Of a stretch of 64,000 nt of DNA, positions 63,609 through 64,000 are shown one piece after another. Below the pieces are notes generated by a model. It saw nothing but the letters and a program-made list of their open reading frames with translations, was not told the origin of the DNA and did not search any database. Made by a program: the position numbers and the translations under genes. Each line of letters starts with the position of its first letter. The first letter of the stretch is position 1. Where the stretch lies: the NCBI RefSeq assembly GCF_013149275.1, contig NZ_JABGNA010000005.1:248001-312000 (forward strand). Direction: 5' to 3'. The DNA is from Mucilaginibacter sp. SG564 (GTDB lineage Bacteria > Bacteroidota > Bacteroidia > Sphingobacteriales > Sphingobacteriaceae).

Positions 63609-64000
63609 CCTTAGAGAAGAGGCTGAACAGGTAAATTACACCGCAATGCTCAACAGTTATCTGCGTGAGTTTAGCAATTGGAGCCGTTACCTGGGCGTAC
63701 CTAAATATGACGAGGCATTAGCCTCTCATTTCCGGTCGACCGGGTATGATTTTCATATCCGTATTGATTTTTCATCTATCGGTTCAGAGGTATATGCACC
63801 CCTGGATTATTATTCGGAAAGCGGCAGGCATATATTCCATTTCCCGATCGTAAAACGCGATCTGTTAACAGATGAGATCACCGAATTGAGCCCTGTTGAT
63901 ATGATAGGCATAATAGTTCAGTATGCGCAAGAACAATATCCGGAAATAGCCGCAGATATTACCCGGGATCGCTTGTCGAACAGCATTGAAAACCTGGAAA
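63580..64000 (+). CDS. IucA/IucC-family siderophore synthetase, 5' part only
   Basis: The ATG at 63580 opens METNSLSLINLREEAEQVNY, then TAMLNSYLREFSNWSRY, and remains open through 140 codons to the window end. TAMLNSYLREFxxWSRY and the following DFSSIGSEVYAPLDYYSESGRHIFHFPI fit the N-terminal region of NIS synthetases of the IucA/IucC type, which condense citrate or succinate units with amines. The 29-base overlap with the decarboxylase gene shows translational coupling. The rest of the gene lies beyond the window. Confidence 0.85.
   Translation, partial: METNSLSLINLREEAEQVNYTAMLNSYLREFSNWSRYLGVPKYDEALASHFRSTGYDFHIRIDFSSIGSEVYAPLDYYSESGRHIFHFPIVKRDLLTDEITELSPVDMIGIIVQYAQEQYPEIAADITRDRLSNSIENLE

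Overview
The window reads as a chromosomal segment of a Bacteroidetes bacterium of the Sphingobacteriaceae, most likely Mucilaginibacter or a close relative. The grounds are repeated -7 elements of the form TAnnTTTG, a FecI-type sigma / FecR / STN-TonB-receptor cascade, large MacB/FtsX-like permeases without a neighbouring ATPase, lipoprotein and DUF families typical of the group, and few strong Shine-Dalgarno sites. There are no intact tRNA, rRNA, CRISPR or transposase genes in view.

1-16.5 kb is a DNA end-joining and damage-response neighbourhood: an SRAP (YedK/HMCES) protein cut by the window edge, Ku, a membrane-anchored exonuclease VII large-subunit homologue, a PolX/PHP protein whose polymerase catalytic aspartates appear lost, a fusion of exonuclease III to a LigD-type polymerase domain, a full three-domain LigD (phosphoesterase-ligase-polymerase), and several small conserved proteins including a DUF3606 protein. 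Two short-chain dehydrogenases and a Crp-type regulator (7.1-9.6 kb) interrupt it. A 24-codon remnant of a PolX 3' end lies on the far side of that insertion, which marks a rearrangement.

16.5-31.7 kb holds a decayed serine hydrolase, a secreted S33-type hydrolase, an AraC regulator, and a family of MacB/FtsX-like permeases. Two of these are fused to a membrane-bound AraC-type regulator; the third is a plain permease between them. A secreted HExxH metalloprotease follows.

32-42.6 kb is an AT-rich island with a DNA phosphorothioation module: dndC, dndD, dndE, then a GHKL (MORC/Hsp90-like) ATPase, a DGQHR (DndB-like) protein and two unrecognised proteins, plus a divergent protein with a HEPN-like RNxxxH motif. 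DndA and DndFGH are absent, so this looks like a phosphorothioate-linked defence locus with an unfamiliar effector set. It is the best candidate here for an undescribed system.

43-48.9 kb is a stress or detoxification operon (beta-carbonic-anhydrase-like protein, HD protein, DUF420 protein, NmrA-type and SDR oxidoreductases, a frameshifted DUF1569 gene, AraC regulator). It is divergent from a TetR gene and is controlled by a visible duplicated promoter/operator unit. A 105-bp repeat with a tRNA-Ser-like 3' end occurs at 26.7 kb and, inverted, at 49.2 kb.

49.4-57.4 kb carries a GlxA-type regulator with a variant GAPDH, a sigma factor with an unusual membrane/beta-barrel partner, a DUF4397 lipoprotein, and a MarR regulator with a rifamycin phosphotransferase. 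57.6-64 kb is an iron-uptake locus: FecI sigma, FecR, TonB-dependent receptor, PLP decarboxylase and the start of an IucA/IucC siderophore synthetase that runs off the window.
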